A stretch of 64,000 nucleotides of DNA, taken from NCBI GenBank assembly GCA_013001295.1, contig JABDMW010000015.1:62001-126000 (forward strand), read 5' to 3'. The position numbers and the translations under genes are program-made. A model generated the notes under the pieces. The model worked only from the letters and a program-made list of their open reading frames with translations, ran no database searches and was not told the DNA's origin. The first letter of the stretch is position 1; each line of letters starts with the position of its first letter. Below, one piece after another: positions 54,674-63,182 of this stretch. Origin of the DNA: Hyphomonadaceae bacterium (GTDB lineage Bacteria; Pseudomonadota; Alphaproteobacteria; Caulobacterales; Maricaulaceae).

Positions 54674-55962
54674 TACAAATCCTCGAATTCTTCCCCTTTG
54701 ACGTAGGTTTCGCCGGGTTTTTCCATATTCAGTTGTTGACGAATTTTTTTCAAGTGCGCGCCTTCCGGCTGGAAAGGATAACTCGCGATATCCGAAACCG
54801 GGCTGTCACCATAAGGTCTGTCACATGCAGAAATATCCTCAGCAAATTTACCTGGACAGCCTGACGTTCTAAAGGCGATGCCGGCATCAACAATCATTTC
54901 CGTTTCAGGTTTCGGCAGCCCGAAATCGCTTACGCGGCCTTCTTCGTCAAATGTCATCTGATCGACCCGAACACCGCAATAATCGATCATATAACGAGCC
55001 AATTGGACACGGCGCCATTGATCTCGCGGTGTTGCAGGCAAATGATCCATCAGCGAACCTTTTTCCGGGAAGAAACAGAACATATGACTGTGCCCACCCA
55101 TATCAACAATTTTCTGGACAAGATGCAAAGCTTCATATTCGGTCTCACCCATACCGATAATGATATGAGCACCGAATTTTTTCGGCCCGAATATATCGCG
55201 TGCGTCCTCAAGGATTTCCCAATACTTTTTCCAGCTATGCGGTGACTGAACACCTTTACCTCGTGTTTTATCAAAAATTTCCGGAGTAGCGGCATCTAAA
55301 GACACAGTGAAAATATCTGACCCCATGTCACGTAATTTGGTGACGTCGTCCCTCGTCATTGTCGTTGGGTTTGATAAAATCGAAATTGGAATATCGTCGG
55401 GATCGACTCGGTCAGTCCATGTTTTTAATACAGTAAATGTATCTGCATCTGAACGCGGATGCGTAATCATTGAGATGCACATACGGTGAAATGGACTGTC
55501 GGCTCCGTCTTTGGCGACAATATCCGCAATTTGCGCCATAGGCACAGCTGGCCAGTCAACACGGATAAAATTGCGATCGGCATAATCCCGGTCTGCCTCC
55601 CTGTGACGCGCTAAACCGCAATAAGCACAATTCGCACGACATCCTTCGGGATATGTCAAAAGCAGGTTGAGACAACGCGTACAAGAGCAATTATACATAT
55701 CCCCCGGCATCAAGCCCAAGGTAATGGCTGCTGCAGTCGATAATTGTACATATTCCGGCGACGTCATTTGTGGGGTCTGAATATTATTATTCGGTAGATA
55801 AACGCCTTTGGGCGCGACAGCGTTGGTTTTTACGCGCCCGCCATTGCGAAGTTCCTTTGGCGTCATGGCCGGCGTTCGCGGCGTCATGATTTCTGATGAA
55901 TTGAAGTCCATGCCCTGTGGGTTTTTATCGGTTTGAATACCTTCTGATTTTACACAACTCAT
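54673..55962 (-). CDS. Radical-SAM lipoyl synthase of the LipS1/LipS2 type (longer member)
   Basis: The 429-residue radical-SAM enzyme has the SAM cluster motif C108-xxx-C112-xx-C115 (GCRANCAYCGLA) and extra cysteines C92, C94 and C97 before it, which could bind a second, sulfur-donating cluster. In lipoate pathways of archaea and sHdr bacteria two such proteins cooperate to insert sulfur at C6 and C8 of octanoyl-LbpA. Start at 55962 has AGGAGAG upstream. Which of LipS1 or LipS2 this is cannot be decided here. Confidence 0.85.
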   Translation of the reverse strand: MSCVKSEGIQTDKNPQGMDFNSSEIMTPRTPAMTPKELRNGGRVKTNAVAPKGVYLPNNNIQTPQMTSPEYVQLSTAAAITLGLMPGDMYNCSCTRCLNLLLTYPEGCRANCAYCGLARHREADRDYADRNFIRVDWPAVPMAQIADIVAKDGADSPFHRMCISMITHPRSDADTFTVLKTWTDRVDPDDIPISILSNPTTMTRDDVTKLRDMGSDIFTVSLDAATPEIFDKTRGKGVQSPHSWKKYWEILEDARDIFGPKKFGAHIIIGMGETEYEALHLVQKIVDMGGHSHMFCFFPEKGSLMDHLPATPRDQWRRVQLARYMIDYCGVRVDQMTFDEEGRVSDFGLPKPETEMIVDAGIAFRTSGCPGKFAEDISACDRPYGDSPVSDIASYPFQPEGAHLKKIRQQLNMEKPGETYVKGEEFEDL

Positions 55963-55971
55963 AACTCTCTC

Positions 55972-57009
55972 CTATGCCGCGCAAGTGGCGATGGCTTTAG
56001 TGACTTTATCTGCGCCTAGTTTAATTGAACAACATGCATGTTCCTGATGATGGTTCCGTCCGATAGCTTTACAGGCTGCCAGTGCTCCGTCGGCGGGGAA
56101 AGCGATCCCGTCCAATCCCGCCATGACTGCATAGGCATCTGTCACTCGCTTATGCATACCGGGAGGCCGTGCACATCCCAGTAAAACCTGTTTGTTGGGC
56201 AACCGGGTACGGGCCTCTAAGAAAATATGCCCAACATCGGTTGTCGTGGGCACGGTAAATGTGCCCGGTTTGGCATAAAATGGCATGATCACAACCAATA
56301 CCAGCGCCTGAATGTCATACCGACTGACAATATCAAGCGCATTAAACTCTCCCAATAATTTTCCGTAATGCAAACCGATCACTATGTGCGGCGTAATTTC
56401 CATATTGGTTGATGTGAGGGCTGCCAGCGTTGCTTCAAAATCAGCGACGGGCCGGTCAAGTTTGTAAACCTGTTCAATTGTTTCTTGCGCCCCGATCACA
56501 TCCATCATCGCCGTATCAACACCGGCCGACTCCATCCGTTTGGCAGCCGGTTCGTCAAGCAATGCCGTATGGATGGCAATTTTCAAATGCGGAAAATCGT
56601 GTTTCAGTTTTTCCACGACGGGCAAATACCGTTCATATTTGATTTCATTGCGCTTGTTGGAACCGCCTGACAGGAGAAATCCCTGTAAATTTTGCAGCAT
56701 AATCAAATCCCGGACTTTTTGATCGAGCATTTCCGGCTTGGTCGCCGGGATCATTGGCTCCAGGATTTTTTTCTGACAATGGTCGCAGTTGAGCGCGCAT
56801 CCACCAGCAGTGATCGAGAACGCCGGGAAGGAATTTTTGCCGCACCCTGACAATTCACTGCTCTCATACTCTTTGAATGTCGGTGTAGAAAACCGGATTT
56901 CCCGCTTTAAGACCTGGTCAGCGCGCGCTTGAAAGCTTTCGATCAAGCCTGCATCAAACTCTGCATCTTCTAACGCTTCGATTTTTTCAAGTTGATTTAG
57001 CCAGTCCAC
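55972..57009 (-). CDS. Radical-SAM lipoyl synthase of the LipS1/LipS2 type (shorter member)
   Basis: The 345-residue protein has radical-SAM motif C71-xxx-C75-xx-C78 (GGCALNCDHC) with Cys56 nearby, and a late cysteine group (AACKAIGRN, HACCSIK) that can hold an auxiliary cluster. It is partner of the longer LipS gene that follows after 9 bp. It leads this set, 15 bp downstream of a perfect inverted repeat at 57024-57041. The remaining part is a BioB-like barrel. Confidence 0.85.
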   Translation of the reverse strand: MDWLNQLEKIEALEDAEFDAGLIESFQARADQVLKREIRFSTPTFKEYESSELSGCGKNSFPAFSITAGGCALNCDHCQKKILEPMIPATKPEMLDQKVRDLIMLQNLQGFLLSGGSNKRNEIKYERYLPVVEKLKHDFPHLKIAIHTALLDEPAAKRMESAGVDTAMMDVIGAQETIEQVYKLDRPVADFEATLAALTSTNMEITPHIVIGLHYGKLLGEFNALDIVSRYDIQALVLVVIMPFYAKPGTFTVPTTTDVGHIFLEARTRLPNKQVLLGCARPPGMHKRVTDAYAVMAGLDGIAFPADGALAACKAIGRNHHQEHACCSIKLGADKVTKAIATCAA

Positions 57010-57023
57010 TTATTTCCCTTTAT

Positions 57024-57041
57024 ATAATCGTGTGCGATTAT
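57024..57041. promoter_or_regulatory. Perfect inverted repeat upstream of the lipS gene
   Basis: ATAATCG, TGTG, CGATTAT: a 7-bp perfect inverted repeat 15 bp before the lipS start codon, overlapping the ribosome-site side of a short gap (57010-57075). It may be an operator or a leader hairpin. Confidence 0.45.
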
Positions 57042-57075
57042 GTCAGTGACGATATCTTACACGCCCAACGCTATA

Positions 57076-58221
57076 CTACCCAAAACTCGCCGATTTGACC
57101 ACGGGGATCAATCTTTCCCCGACAATTTGCGCAATTCTAACTTTGATTTCATCACGAATGCTGCCCACATTTTTTTGATCCGCCAGTGTAGTTATCCATG
57201 CGGGATCCCGATCTTCCTCATCAATTAAATCAGAATCGAATTTCGCCAAAATAGCTTGGGCATTCTCTGGAAGCTGTTCAGGAATTTCAAACCCCGCCAA
57301 TCGAGCCCATAAGCCTGTCCAGCACCGCACCGTTGTCCACGGATTGTACCCGCCCCCTCCTAAAACAACACAAGAAGGTGAAACATCCTGCAATTGGCTG
57401 ACAGCTTGCCAAAGCATCACATTGCTCAATTCCATTTTTGACAGCGGATCATCCTTTAACCCGTCTGCACCGCAAGTGATAACAACGGCCTCCGGCTGAT
57501 ATTGATCACAAAATGGTAATATAAATTGTTCGAAGATATATGCGAATTCCGTATCATTTATTTGTTTGGGCACCGGGATATTTATTTGTCCGCGCTTACC
57601 AGAATCAATCGCACCGCTATATGGCCAGCGCTCTTCTTCATGGATCGACAGCGTTGTGACTCGGGCATCATCGACAAACGCAGCTTCAACACCGTCCCCA
57701 TGATGGGCATCGATATCAACATAGAGAATTCTCTCGAGGCCAGCGTCCAGAAAAGTTAGAATAGAGAAGACGGGATCGTTAAAATAACAAAAGCCGTGTG
57801 CCTTATTACGCAACCCATGATGCGTACCTCCGGATGGATTGAAGACTGTCCGTCCGCGCAAGGCCAGCTTGGCTGCCAATATGGAGCCCCCCACTGTCGT
57901 TGCTGCGCGATCAAAAACACCAGCGAACAACGGATTCTCCATCGTTCCGAAATTATATTTTTCCCGATCGGAAATACTTGCTTTCCCATCGTTTGCAGCG
58001 GCCTCTAATGCCCGCACATAAGGCTCATCATGAAACCGGGTCAATGTGGAGAAATCCGCTTTGGGACTTTTTAAGTAAGTGTCAGGTGGGAACCATCCCA
58101 TAAGTTTGCATAGGTCTGAGATTGATTCCTGTCGAGCATAGGCCAATGGGTGATTCTGCCCGAAGGCTGATTGTCGGTAAATTTCCGACCCTATATAGAC
58201 TGCAGTGCCGCTCGTTCTCAT
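57076..58221 (-). CDS. Histone-deacetylase/AcuC-family zinc deacylase
   Basis: This 381-residue HDAC-fold protein keeps the active-site set: THHG (134-135), the zinc pair D171 and H173 in DIDAHHGDG, a later Asp in CGADGLKDDP and the Tyr in GGGGYNPWT. It should therefore be active on an acyl-lysine or acyl-amine. In other bacteria the group includes AcuC and acetylpolyamine hydrolases. Here it is 66 bp upstream of and on the same strand as the lipS genes, at the head of the lipoate cluster. Its substrate is unknown; lipoyl-lysine is a possible one. Confidence 0.88.
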   Translation of the reverse strand: MRTSGTAVYIGSEIYRQSAFGQNHPLAYARQESISDLCKLMGWFPPDTYLKSPKADFSTLTRFHDEPYVRALEAAANDGKASISDREKYNFGTMENPLFAGVFDRAATTVGGSILAAKLALRGRTVFNPSGGTHHGLRNKAHGFCYFNDPVFSILTFLDAGLERILYVDIDAHHGDGVEAAFVDDARVTTLSIHEEERWPYSGAIDSGKRGQINIPVPKQINDTEFAYIFEQFILPFCDQYQPEAVVITCGADGLKDDPLSKMELSNVMLWQAVSQLQDVSPSCVVLGGGGYNPWTTVRCWTGLWARLAGFEIPEQLPENAQAILAKFDSDLIDEEDRDPAWITTLADQKNVGSIRDEIKVRIAQIVGERLIPVVKSASFG

Positions 58222-58295
58222 TCTCTCACCAAAATTTCGTGCATTTCACCTCAATCCGCTAAAATCGGCAATGGACAAACACAGCGCATTCCATT

Positions 58296-58328
58296 ACATA
58301 CTTATATTATAATATATTAATGTCTAAT
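58296..58328. promoter_or_regulatory. AT-rich divergent control region of the dsrE3A and HDAC genes
   Basis: ACATA (58296) is followed by ATATATTAAT at 58312-58321, and the same pair occurs before soeA (63132 and 63150-63159). CTAAT follows at about 58324. The two regulated genes are read in opposite directions, so both may share this site. Confidence 0.4.
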
Positions 58329-58385
58329 AGATTCCGACAAAAATGTCGCCAGTTTTTTAGACCGAAAACGAAATGGGAGAATTTC

Positions 58386-58892
58386 ATGGCTGATACAGAA
58401 GCTGCTTTGGGCAATGCCAAAAAGATGACCATCATATGCACAAAAGGATCTCTTGATTGGGCCTATCCGCCGTTCATTCTCGCAACCACAGCCGCCGCTA
58501 TGGATGTCGACGTGACAATGTTTTTCACATTCTACGGCTTGGGGCTTCTCAACAAAGATTTGAAATTGAAAGTAACACCGCTCGGTAACCCGGCGATGGC
58601 CATGCCGATGGCCGGCATGCACATGCAAATGCCAAATATGGTCGGCATGATCCCAGGTGTCACCGATGGCGCAACAGCGATGATGAAAAACATGATTAAG
58701 AAGAAAGGCGTTGCCTCAATCGAAGAATTGCGTGAAGCCGCCGTGCTTTCCGACATTCGCATGATTGCTTGCCAGATGACTCTCGACCTTTTTGAAATGG
58801 ACAAAAAGGACATGATCGAAGAGATCGAAATCGGCGGCGCAGCCACTTGGATGGAATGCGCGATGCAGTCCGATATCAACCTATATATGTAG
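58386..58892 (+). CDS. dsrE3A: Sulfur carrier DsrE3A
   Basis: The 168-residue DsrE-family protein begins with MTIICTKGSLDWAYPPF and has a Met-rich middle (GNPAMAMPMAGMHMQM), and a Cys129 in MIACQMTLDLF expected to carry sulfane sulfur, plus Cys18 and Cys158. In sHdr organisms DsrE3A exchanges sulfur with TusA. The start at 58386 has GGGAGA upstream; an ATG at 58320 gives a longer basic tail without support. It precedes tusA by 19 bp. Confidence 0.9.
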   Translation: MADTEAALGNAKKMTIICTKGSLDWAYPPFILATTAAAMDVDVTMFFTFYGLGLLNKDLKLKVTPLGNPAMAMPMAGMHMQMPNMVGMIPGVTDGATAMMKNMIKKKGVASIEELREAAVLSDIRMIACQMTLDLFEMDKKDMIEEIEIGGAATWMECAMQSDINLYM

Positions 58893-58911
58893 CCAAAATA
58901 AAGGAGTTTTT

Positions 58912-59139
58912 ATGGCTGATGAAACACTGGATGCCAAGGGTCTCAATTGCCCCCTTCCCATCTTGAAAGCGAAGAAATCTTTGAAGGGCATGGAGAATGG
59001 CAAAGTCTTGGAAATACTTGCGACCGACCCGGGAGCGATCAAAGACTTCGAAGCATTTTGCCGTGCCACCGGAAATAAATTGCTCTCTTCAGAGCAAGAC
59101 GGCGACATTTACAAATTCGAAATCGAACGCGTCATCTAA
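58912..59139 (+). CDS. tusA: Sulfur carrier TusA
   Basis: The 75-residue product is a TusA/SirA protein with the CPxP motif and active Cys13 (NCPLPILKAKK). TusA carries persulfide sulfur between rhodanese-type donors and DsrE3 or Hdr proteins. It follows dsrE3A with GGAG just before the ATG and is followed by a terminator. It is probably the central sulfur relay of this island, taking sulfur from the rhodanese at 43370 (inference). Confidence 0.96.
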   Translation: MADETLDAKGLNCPLPILKAKKSLKGMENGKVLEILATDPGAIKDFEAFCRATGNKLLSSEQDGDIYKFEIERVI

Positions 59140-59149
59140 ATATCGCGAG

Positions 59150-59178
59150 CGGCTCCAACTGGGGCCGCTTTTTTATTG
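59150..59178 (+). terminator. Terminator of the dsrE3A-tusA operon
   Basis: GCGGCTCC, an AACT loop, GGGGCCGC and TTTTTT. The stem is 8 bp with a G-T pair, directly after the TusA stop. Confidence 0.88.
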
Positions 59179-59218
59179 TACAAAAACAAAAACGAAATTC
59201 ACAAACAGGGGAACACTA

Positions 59219-60532
59219 ATGAAGAACTTTTCAAAAATAGCGTTGGCATCAACTGCTCTAATTAGCTCAACCGCAATACTCACAATGGAAAGTTATGCCA
59301 CAGAAGGCTATTTCACTCATGGCGCCGGCGCACGAAATAAGGCAATGGGAGGGGCCGGTGTAGCAGACGGTCGGGATGCAACTGCAATGATTGTCAACCC
59401 GGCTGGTATGGTCGGCAACGGAAGCGAATTAACCGTAGCCATTTCATTATTTAGTCCAAAAAGAAAGTTTCTTGGTAGCGGTGGTCCAGGCTTCACTCCC
59501 AACAGTGTAAATGAAAGCAGCGAGACATTATTTGGCATCCCGAATATCGCATATGTCAGGGAGATAGACGATACGTCATCCTGGGGAATTTCTATTGCTG
59601 CGAACGGCGGTATGAATACAAATTATCGCGACGTAGCAAATCCTACATGTCAATTTTTATTCAATATGAATCCGCCGCAAGTTCCGGCCGATAATGGACC
59701 GTTTTGTGGAGGAACAACCGGCGTAAATCTCAGTCAGGCGCTAATATCGGTCGGATATGCAAAACAGATGGGAAATTTCTCAATTGGCATTGCACCAATC
59801 TTCGGGTTTCAAATGTTCGAAGCAACAGGACTGCAGGCCTTTGGCGGCGCAACGCTCAACCCAGCGGCTTTGACCAATAATGGCGCTGACACGTCGACCG
59901 GCTTTGGTGGAAAGATCGGTTTCGAATATGAGTTCTCCGAACAATTTCGGATTGGCGGTACCTATCAAACTAAGATCGCAATGAGCGAGTTCGACGATTA
60001 TGCCGGATTATTTGCAGATGGCGGCGACTTTGATATACCTTCAAGTATTCAAGCAGGTATATCAGCGGATATCACGCCTGATATAACTGTAAATCTTGAT
60101 TACCGTCACATCAAATATTCTGATACTCCGTCAGTGAGCAATTCATCACGCATAATGCTGCCATTCGGCTCACCCGACGGTCCAGGTTTTGGTTGGGACA
60201 ATGTAGACGTCATTAAAGTCGGTGCTGAATGGCGCGCAAACGATAAATGGACCTTGCGGGCCGGCTATGCGAATAATTCACAACCGATCGACGGCGACGA
60301 TATTACGCTCAACTTATTGGCACCAGGCGTGGTCACCAACCACTTCACCGTCGGTGGCGAAGTCGCTGTCAATGACCGTAATTCCCTTGAATTTGGCTTG
60401 ATGTACGCACCACCGGAATCTGTTAGCGGTATTGAAGTAACGCCTCAGGGACCTAATCCAGGTCATTTCATTACGGCTAAAATGAATCAGTTTGAAGCGA
60501 CCATCGGCTGGAAGCTCAAATTCGGAAGCTAA
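59219..60532 (+). CDS. FadL/OmpP1-type outer-membrane transport protein
   Basis: This 437-residue outer-membrane porin of the FadL/TodX family has a Sec signal (MKNFSKIALASTALISS, ending near ESYA) and the family N-terminal motif ARNKAMGGAGVADG followed by VNPAGM. The rest is strand-rich and ends in a WKLKFGS strand. FadL proteins take up hydrophobic compounds; in a sulfur locus it may bring in hydrophobic sulfur or organosulfur compounds. ATG at 59219 with AGGGGAACACTA upstream is chosen. It is followed by a terminator, so it is probably expressed alone. Confidence 0.85.
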   Translation: MKNFSKIALASTALISSTAILTMESYATEGYFTHGAGARNKAMGGAGVADGRDATAMIVNPAGMVGNGSELTVAISLFSPKRKFLGSGGPGFTPNSVNESSETLFGIPNIAYVREIDDTSSWGISIAANGGMNTNYRDVANPTCQFLFNMNPPQVPADNGPFCGGTTGVNLSQALISVGYAKQMGNFSIGIAPIFGFQMFEATGLQAFGGATLNPAALTNNGADTSTGFGGKIGFEYEFSEQFRIGGTYQTKIAMSEFDDYAGLFADGGDFDIPSSIQAGISADITPDITVNLDYRHIKYSDTPSVSNSSRIMLPFGSPDGPGFGWDNVDVIKVGAEWRANDKWTLRAGYANNSQPIDGDDITLNLLAPGVVTNHFTVGGEVAVNDRNSLEFGLMYAPPESVSGIEVTPQGPNPGHFITAKMNQFEATIGWKLKFGS

Positions 60533-60556
60533 TTAGACGGTAAAGTTCAATAAATG

Positions 60557-60590
60557 GCCCGCCGGGAGTATCGGCGGGTTTTTGTTTTGC
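60557..60590 (+). terminator. Terminator after the FadL-like gene
   Basis: CCCGCCG, a 7-nt loop, CGGCGGG and TTTTTG. Clear stem with T tract within 60 bp of the stop. Confidence 0.88.
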
Positions 60591-60631
60591 ATCAAAAAGC
60601 ACTTTGCCAATTGAGATAGGGATATCGATTT

Positions 60632-62116
60632 ATGGCCCTCTTCAATTTATCCAGGCGACGGTTTCGCGTCACCGGCACTCGCAATATCAGAAGCTTGGCG
60701 TTTTATCTGAACGAAAAACGCTGGTTTTTTGCATCGCTGATATTTGGCGTTTTGCTGTATATTGCCCCAACACCTGACGCGTTGAGCCGCGAAGGTCATA
60801 TCGTATTAGTCATGTCCGCGGTTGCGGTAATATTATTCATAACCGAACCCATCCCCCTTCCCGCAGTAGCTTTAATGATTGTCGTCGGGCAGGTTCTATT
60901 ATTGGGCGTAAATTCAACTGATGTTGCGCGCTCATTGATGAATGATTCCGTCTTGTTTATCATGGGCTCATTGATGTTGGCGGTAGCAATCGTCAAACAA
61001 AAACTCGACAAACGTCTCGCCTGGTTGATCGTCCGTTTTACTGGCACGAAAACCCGAAATGTCGCGATCGGAATTGCGGTTGTTTCAGGTTTACTGGCTT
61101 CTGTGGTTGGCGAACATACGGTCGCTGCGATGATGCTTCCGGTCGCGATTATCCTGATCACCCTGACATCTGACAATCCGAAAGACGTACGTGGACTGGC
61201 AGCCGTACTTTTGTTTTCAATCGCCTATGGTTGCTCGATTGCCGGAATCGGAACGCCGTCTGGCGGCGCCCGAAACGCCATCATGATCGGGTATTGGCAG
61301 GAATTTTTTCACGATCCAGGCAATCCGGAAACTGCGAAATATCTGGTCGACTATTTGAAATGGCTTGTGGTCTGTTATCCAATTTTTCTGGCGCAACTCC
61401 CATTTGTGATGCTGATTTTGTTCACAACATTCAAACCAGAATACAAAAGGATAAACCGCGCGGTTGTAAAACTCAGAACTCAGATCGAACAGGAGGGCCG
61501 AATGAAATCCGGTGACTGGATCACCATATTGGTGTTTTTAGCTACGCTTTTTGGATGGATATTTTTCTCCAGTTCGCTTGGATTAGGCACGATTGCGCTA
61601 TTGGGTGCGATCGCTTTCATGGTTCTGGGGCTGGTCCGATGGGAAGATTTAAATGCCGGTGTTAATTGGGGTGTCGTGCTTTTATATGCTGGCGCTATCT
61701 CCCTTGGCGTGCAAATGAAAGATACCGGGGCCGCGCTCTGGGTCGCCAATACATTTTTGAACATTTTACCGAGTGGAATGGAATCCGGCTTTGGTCTCAA
61801 TGCCTCGGTTTCAGTCCTGACAACATTGGTGACCAACACCATGTCAAACGGCGCTGCCGTCGCCGTTCTAGGGCCGATTTCGTTGAATATGGCAAGTGCG
61901 GCCGGAGAAAGCCCTCTCGTTCTTGGCTTCATTACTTCTATCTCATCAGCTTTCGCTTATTTAACGGTTATCGGAACGCCTGCTTGTACCATCGTTTATG
62001 CCTCGGGTTACTTGAAAACGACAGACTTCTTGCGTGTCGGGTATAAAATGGTGATTATGTCGACGGTCGTTCTTCTTGCTTTCGCAGCATTTTACTGGCC
62101 ACTTCTTGGATTATAG
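60632..62116 (+). CDS. SLC13/DASS-family anion transporter
   Basis: This 494-residue permease has about twelve helices. It has the DASS signature regions: GIGTPSGGARNAIM (repeat 1) and a second SNT-like region TLVTNTMSNGAAVAVLGPISL, where the family binds Na+ and carboxylate or sulfate. It could import or export sulfate, or a C4-dicarboxylate. Given the downstream USP and soeA genes, export of the sulfate formed by SoeABC is a reasonable guess. It follows the FadL terminator and starts its own transcript; the usp gene lies 22 bp downstream. Confidence 0.85.
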   Translation: MALFNLSRRRFRVTGTRNIRSLAFYLNEKRWFFASLIFGVLLYIAPTPDALSREGHIVLVMSAVAVILFITEPIPLPAVALMIVVGQVLLLGVNSTDVARSLMNDSVLFIMGSLMLAVAIVKQKLDKRLAWLIVRFTGTKTRNVAIGIAVVSGLLASVVGEHTVAAMMLPVAIILITLTSDNPKDVRGLAAVLLFSIAYGCSIAGIGTPSGGARNAIMIGYWQEFFHDPGNPETAKYLVDYLKWLVVCYPIFLAQLPFVMLILFTTFKPEYKRINRAVVKLRTQIEQEGRMKSGDWITILVFLATLFGWIFFSSSLGLGTIALLGAIAFMVLGLVRWEDLNAGVNWGVVLLYAGAISLGVQMKDTGAALWVANTFLNILPSGMESGFGLNASVSVLTTLVTNTMSNGAAVAVLGPISLNMASAAGESPLVLGFITSISSAFAYLTVIGTPACTIVYASGYLKTTDFLRVGYKMVIMSTVVLLAFAAFYWPLLGL

Positions 62117-62138
62117 AAGAAGATAAAAGAGAGGAACC

Positions 62139-63095
62139 ATGAACACAGAATTATTGGATATCGAACCTAATGCGGAGGAAGCGCCGCGGTTCAATATCTT
62201 GCTGTGTATTGACGGTTCGGAAGAATCAAAACGCGGTCTAAAATACGCCGTAAAACTAGGATCCGGTACGGACGCCGATATTACGCTTCTTTATGTGCGC
62301 CCTATTGATAAGGGCATGAAGTCAGGCGTCAATCTTGCCCGCCAAAACATGCTCGACTGGGGCGTCGAATTGCCGGGCATGCGAGCACTAAAAGATGCGC
62401 GTGACCAACTTATTGAACTTGGATACCTGGGCGGAAACTGGACCGAGGATACGCTCAGAAAACGGGCCTATGGCGACCCGCTAGGTGACAGCGTAAAATC
62501 TTATACCCATCCTGATGGCAATCATATCGCTCTGAAACAAATGGTTTCGCCGAATGTCGCTTCGGGAATACTAGATGAACTGGACCTCAATCGGTACGAT
62601 TTGACGATCATCGCCATGTCTGGTCCGGGCACCAAAAATGTCGCCGGTAAAATAAACTGGTCGGTAACAAAATCAGTGATTATGGAACACCACGGAACAG
62701 TATTGCTGGCACGGGAGATCGAAGAAAACCATGGCCATCTAATTTGCGTGAGCGATGAAAAATCCATTGAAGCTGCGAAGAAAGATGCCATTCTCGCCAG
62801 CCGCTGCGATTGCCCGGTACATTTGATATCCGTTGCCCCGACAGAACAGGATCTTCCTGAAGCCGAAGCGGCTCTTAAAAAAGCACAAGATGCGATTGAG
62901 GCGGCGGGTGTCGAAGTGGTCAGCGTGCAGACAGCCGTTGGACATCCTTCCGATGAAATCATCCGGCGTGGAACAGATTTTTCCGTCATTGTCGTTGCGG
63001 ATACATCAGTCAAAGGCTTCAGGCGCTTCTTCCAGACCAGTACCGCTTATGAAGTGTTGCAGCATGCCCATAACTCGGTAATGATAATACGATAA
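62139..63095 (+). CDS. Tandem universal-stress (UspA) protein
   Basis: This 318-residue protein has two UspA-type domains. The first begins FNILLCIDGSEESKRGLKYAV at about 17 and the second HLICVSDEKSIEAAKKDA at about 203, with an ending TAYEVLQHAHNSVMII. Nucleotide-binding motifs are not obvious. Double UspA proteins commonly accompany transporters and respiratory genes and may tune transport. It is 22 bp from the SLC13 gene with AGAGAGGA upstream, so it is co-transcribed with it. Confidence 0.86.
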   Translation: MNTELLDIEPNAEEAPRFNILLCIDGSEESKRGLKYAVKLGSGTDADITLLYVRPIDKGMKSGVNLARQNMLDWGVELPGMRALKDARDQLIELGYLGGNWTEDTLRKRAYGDPLGDSVKSYTHPDGNHIALKQMVSPNVASGILDELDLNRYDLTIIAMSGPGTKNVAGKINWSVTKSVIMEHHGTVLLAREIEENHGHLICVSDEKSIEAAKKDAILASRCDCPVHLISVAPTEQDLPEAEAALKKAQDAIEAAGVEVVSVQTAVGHPSDEIIRRGTDFSVIVVADTSVKGFRRFFQTSTAYEVLQHAHNSVMIIR

Positions 63096-63131
63096 AAGTT
63101 TGTTTTTTTTGTAAAAATGGCTTTCCTAAAA

Positions 63132-63159
63132 ACATATTAGTAGATACGTATATATTAAT
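63132..63159. promoter_or_regulatory. Candidate promoter/operator region of soeA
   Basis: ACATA at 63132 and ATATATTAAT at 63150-63159 repeat the pair found before dsrE3A. On the minus strand the stretch also reads ACTAATATG. It lies 24 bp before the soeA ATG. Confidence 0.4.
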
Positions 63160-63182
63160 ATATAAAGGGTGGAATTTGTAAT

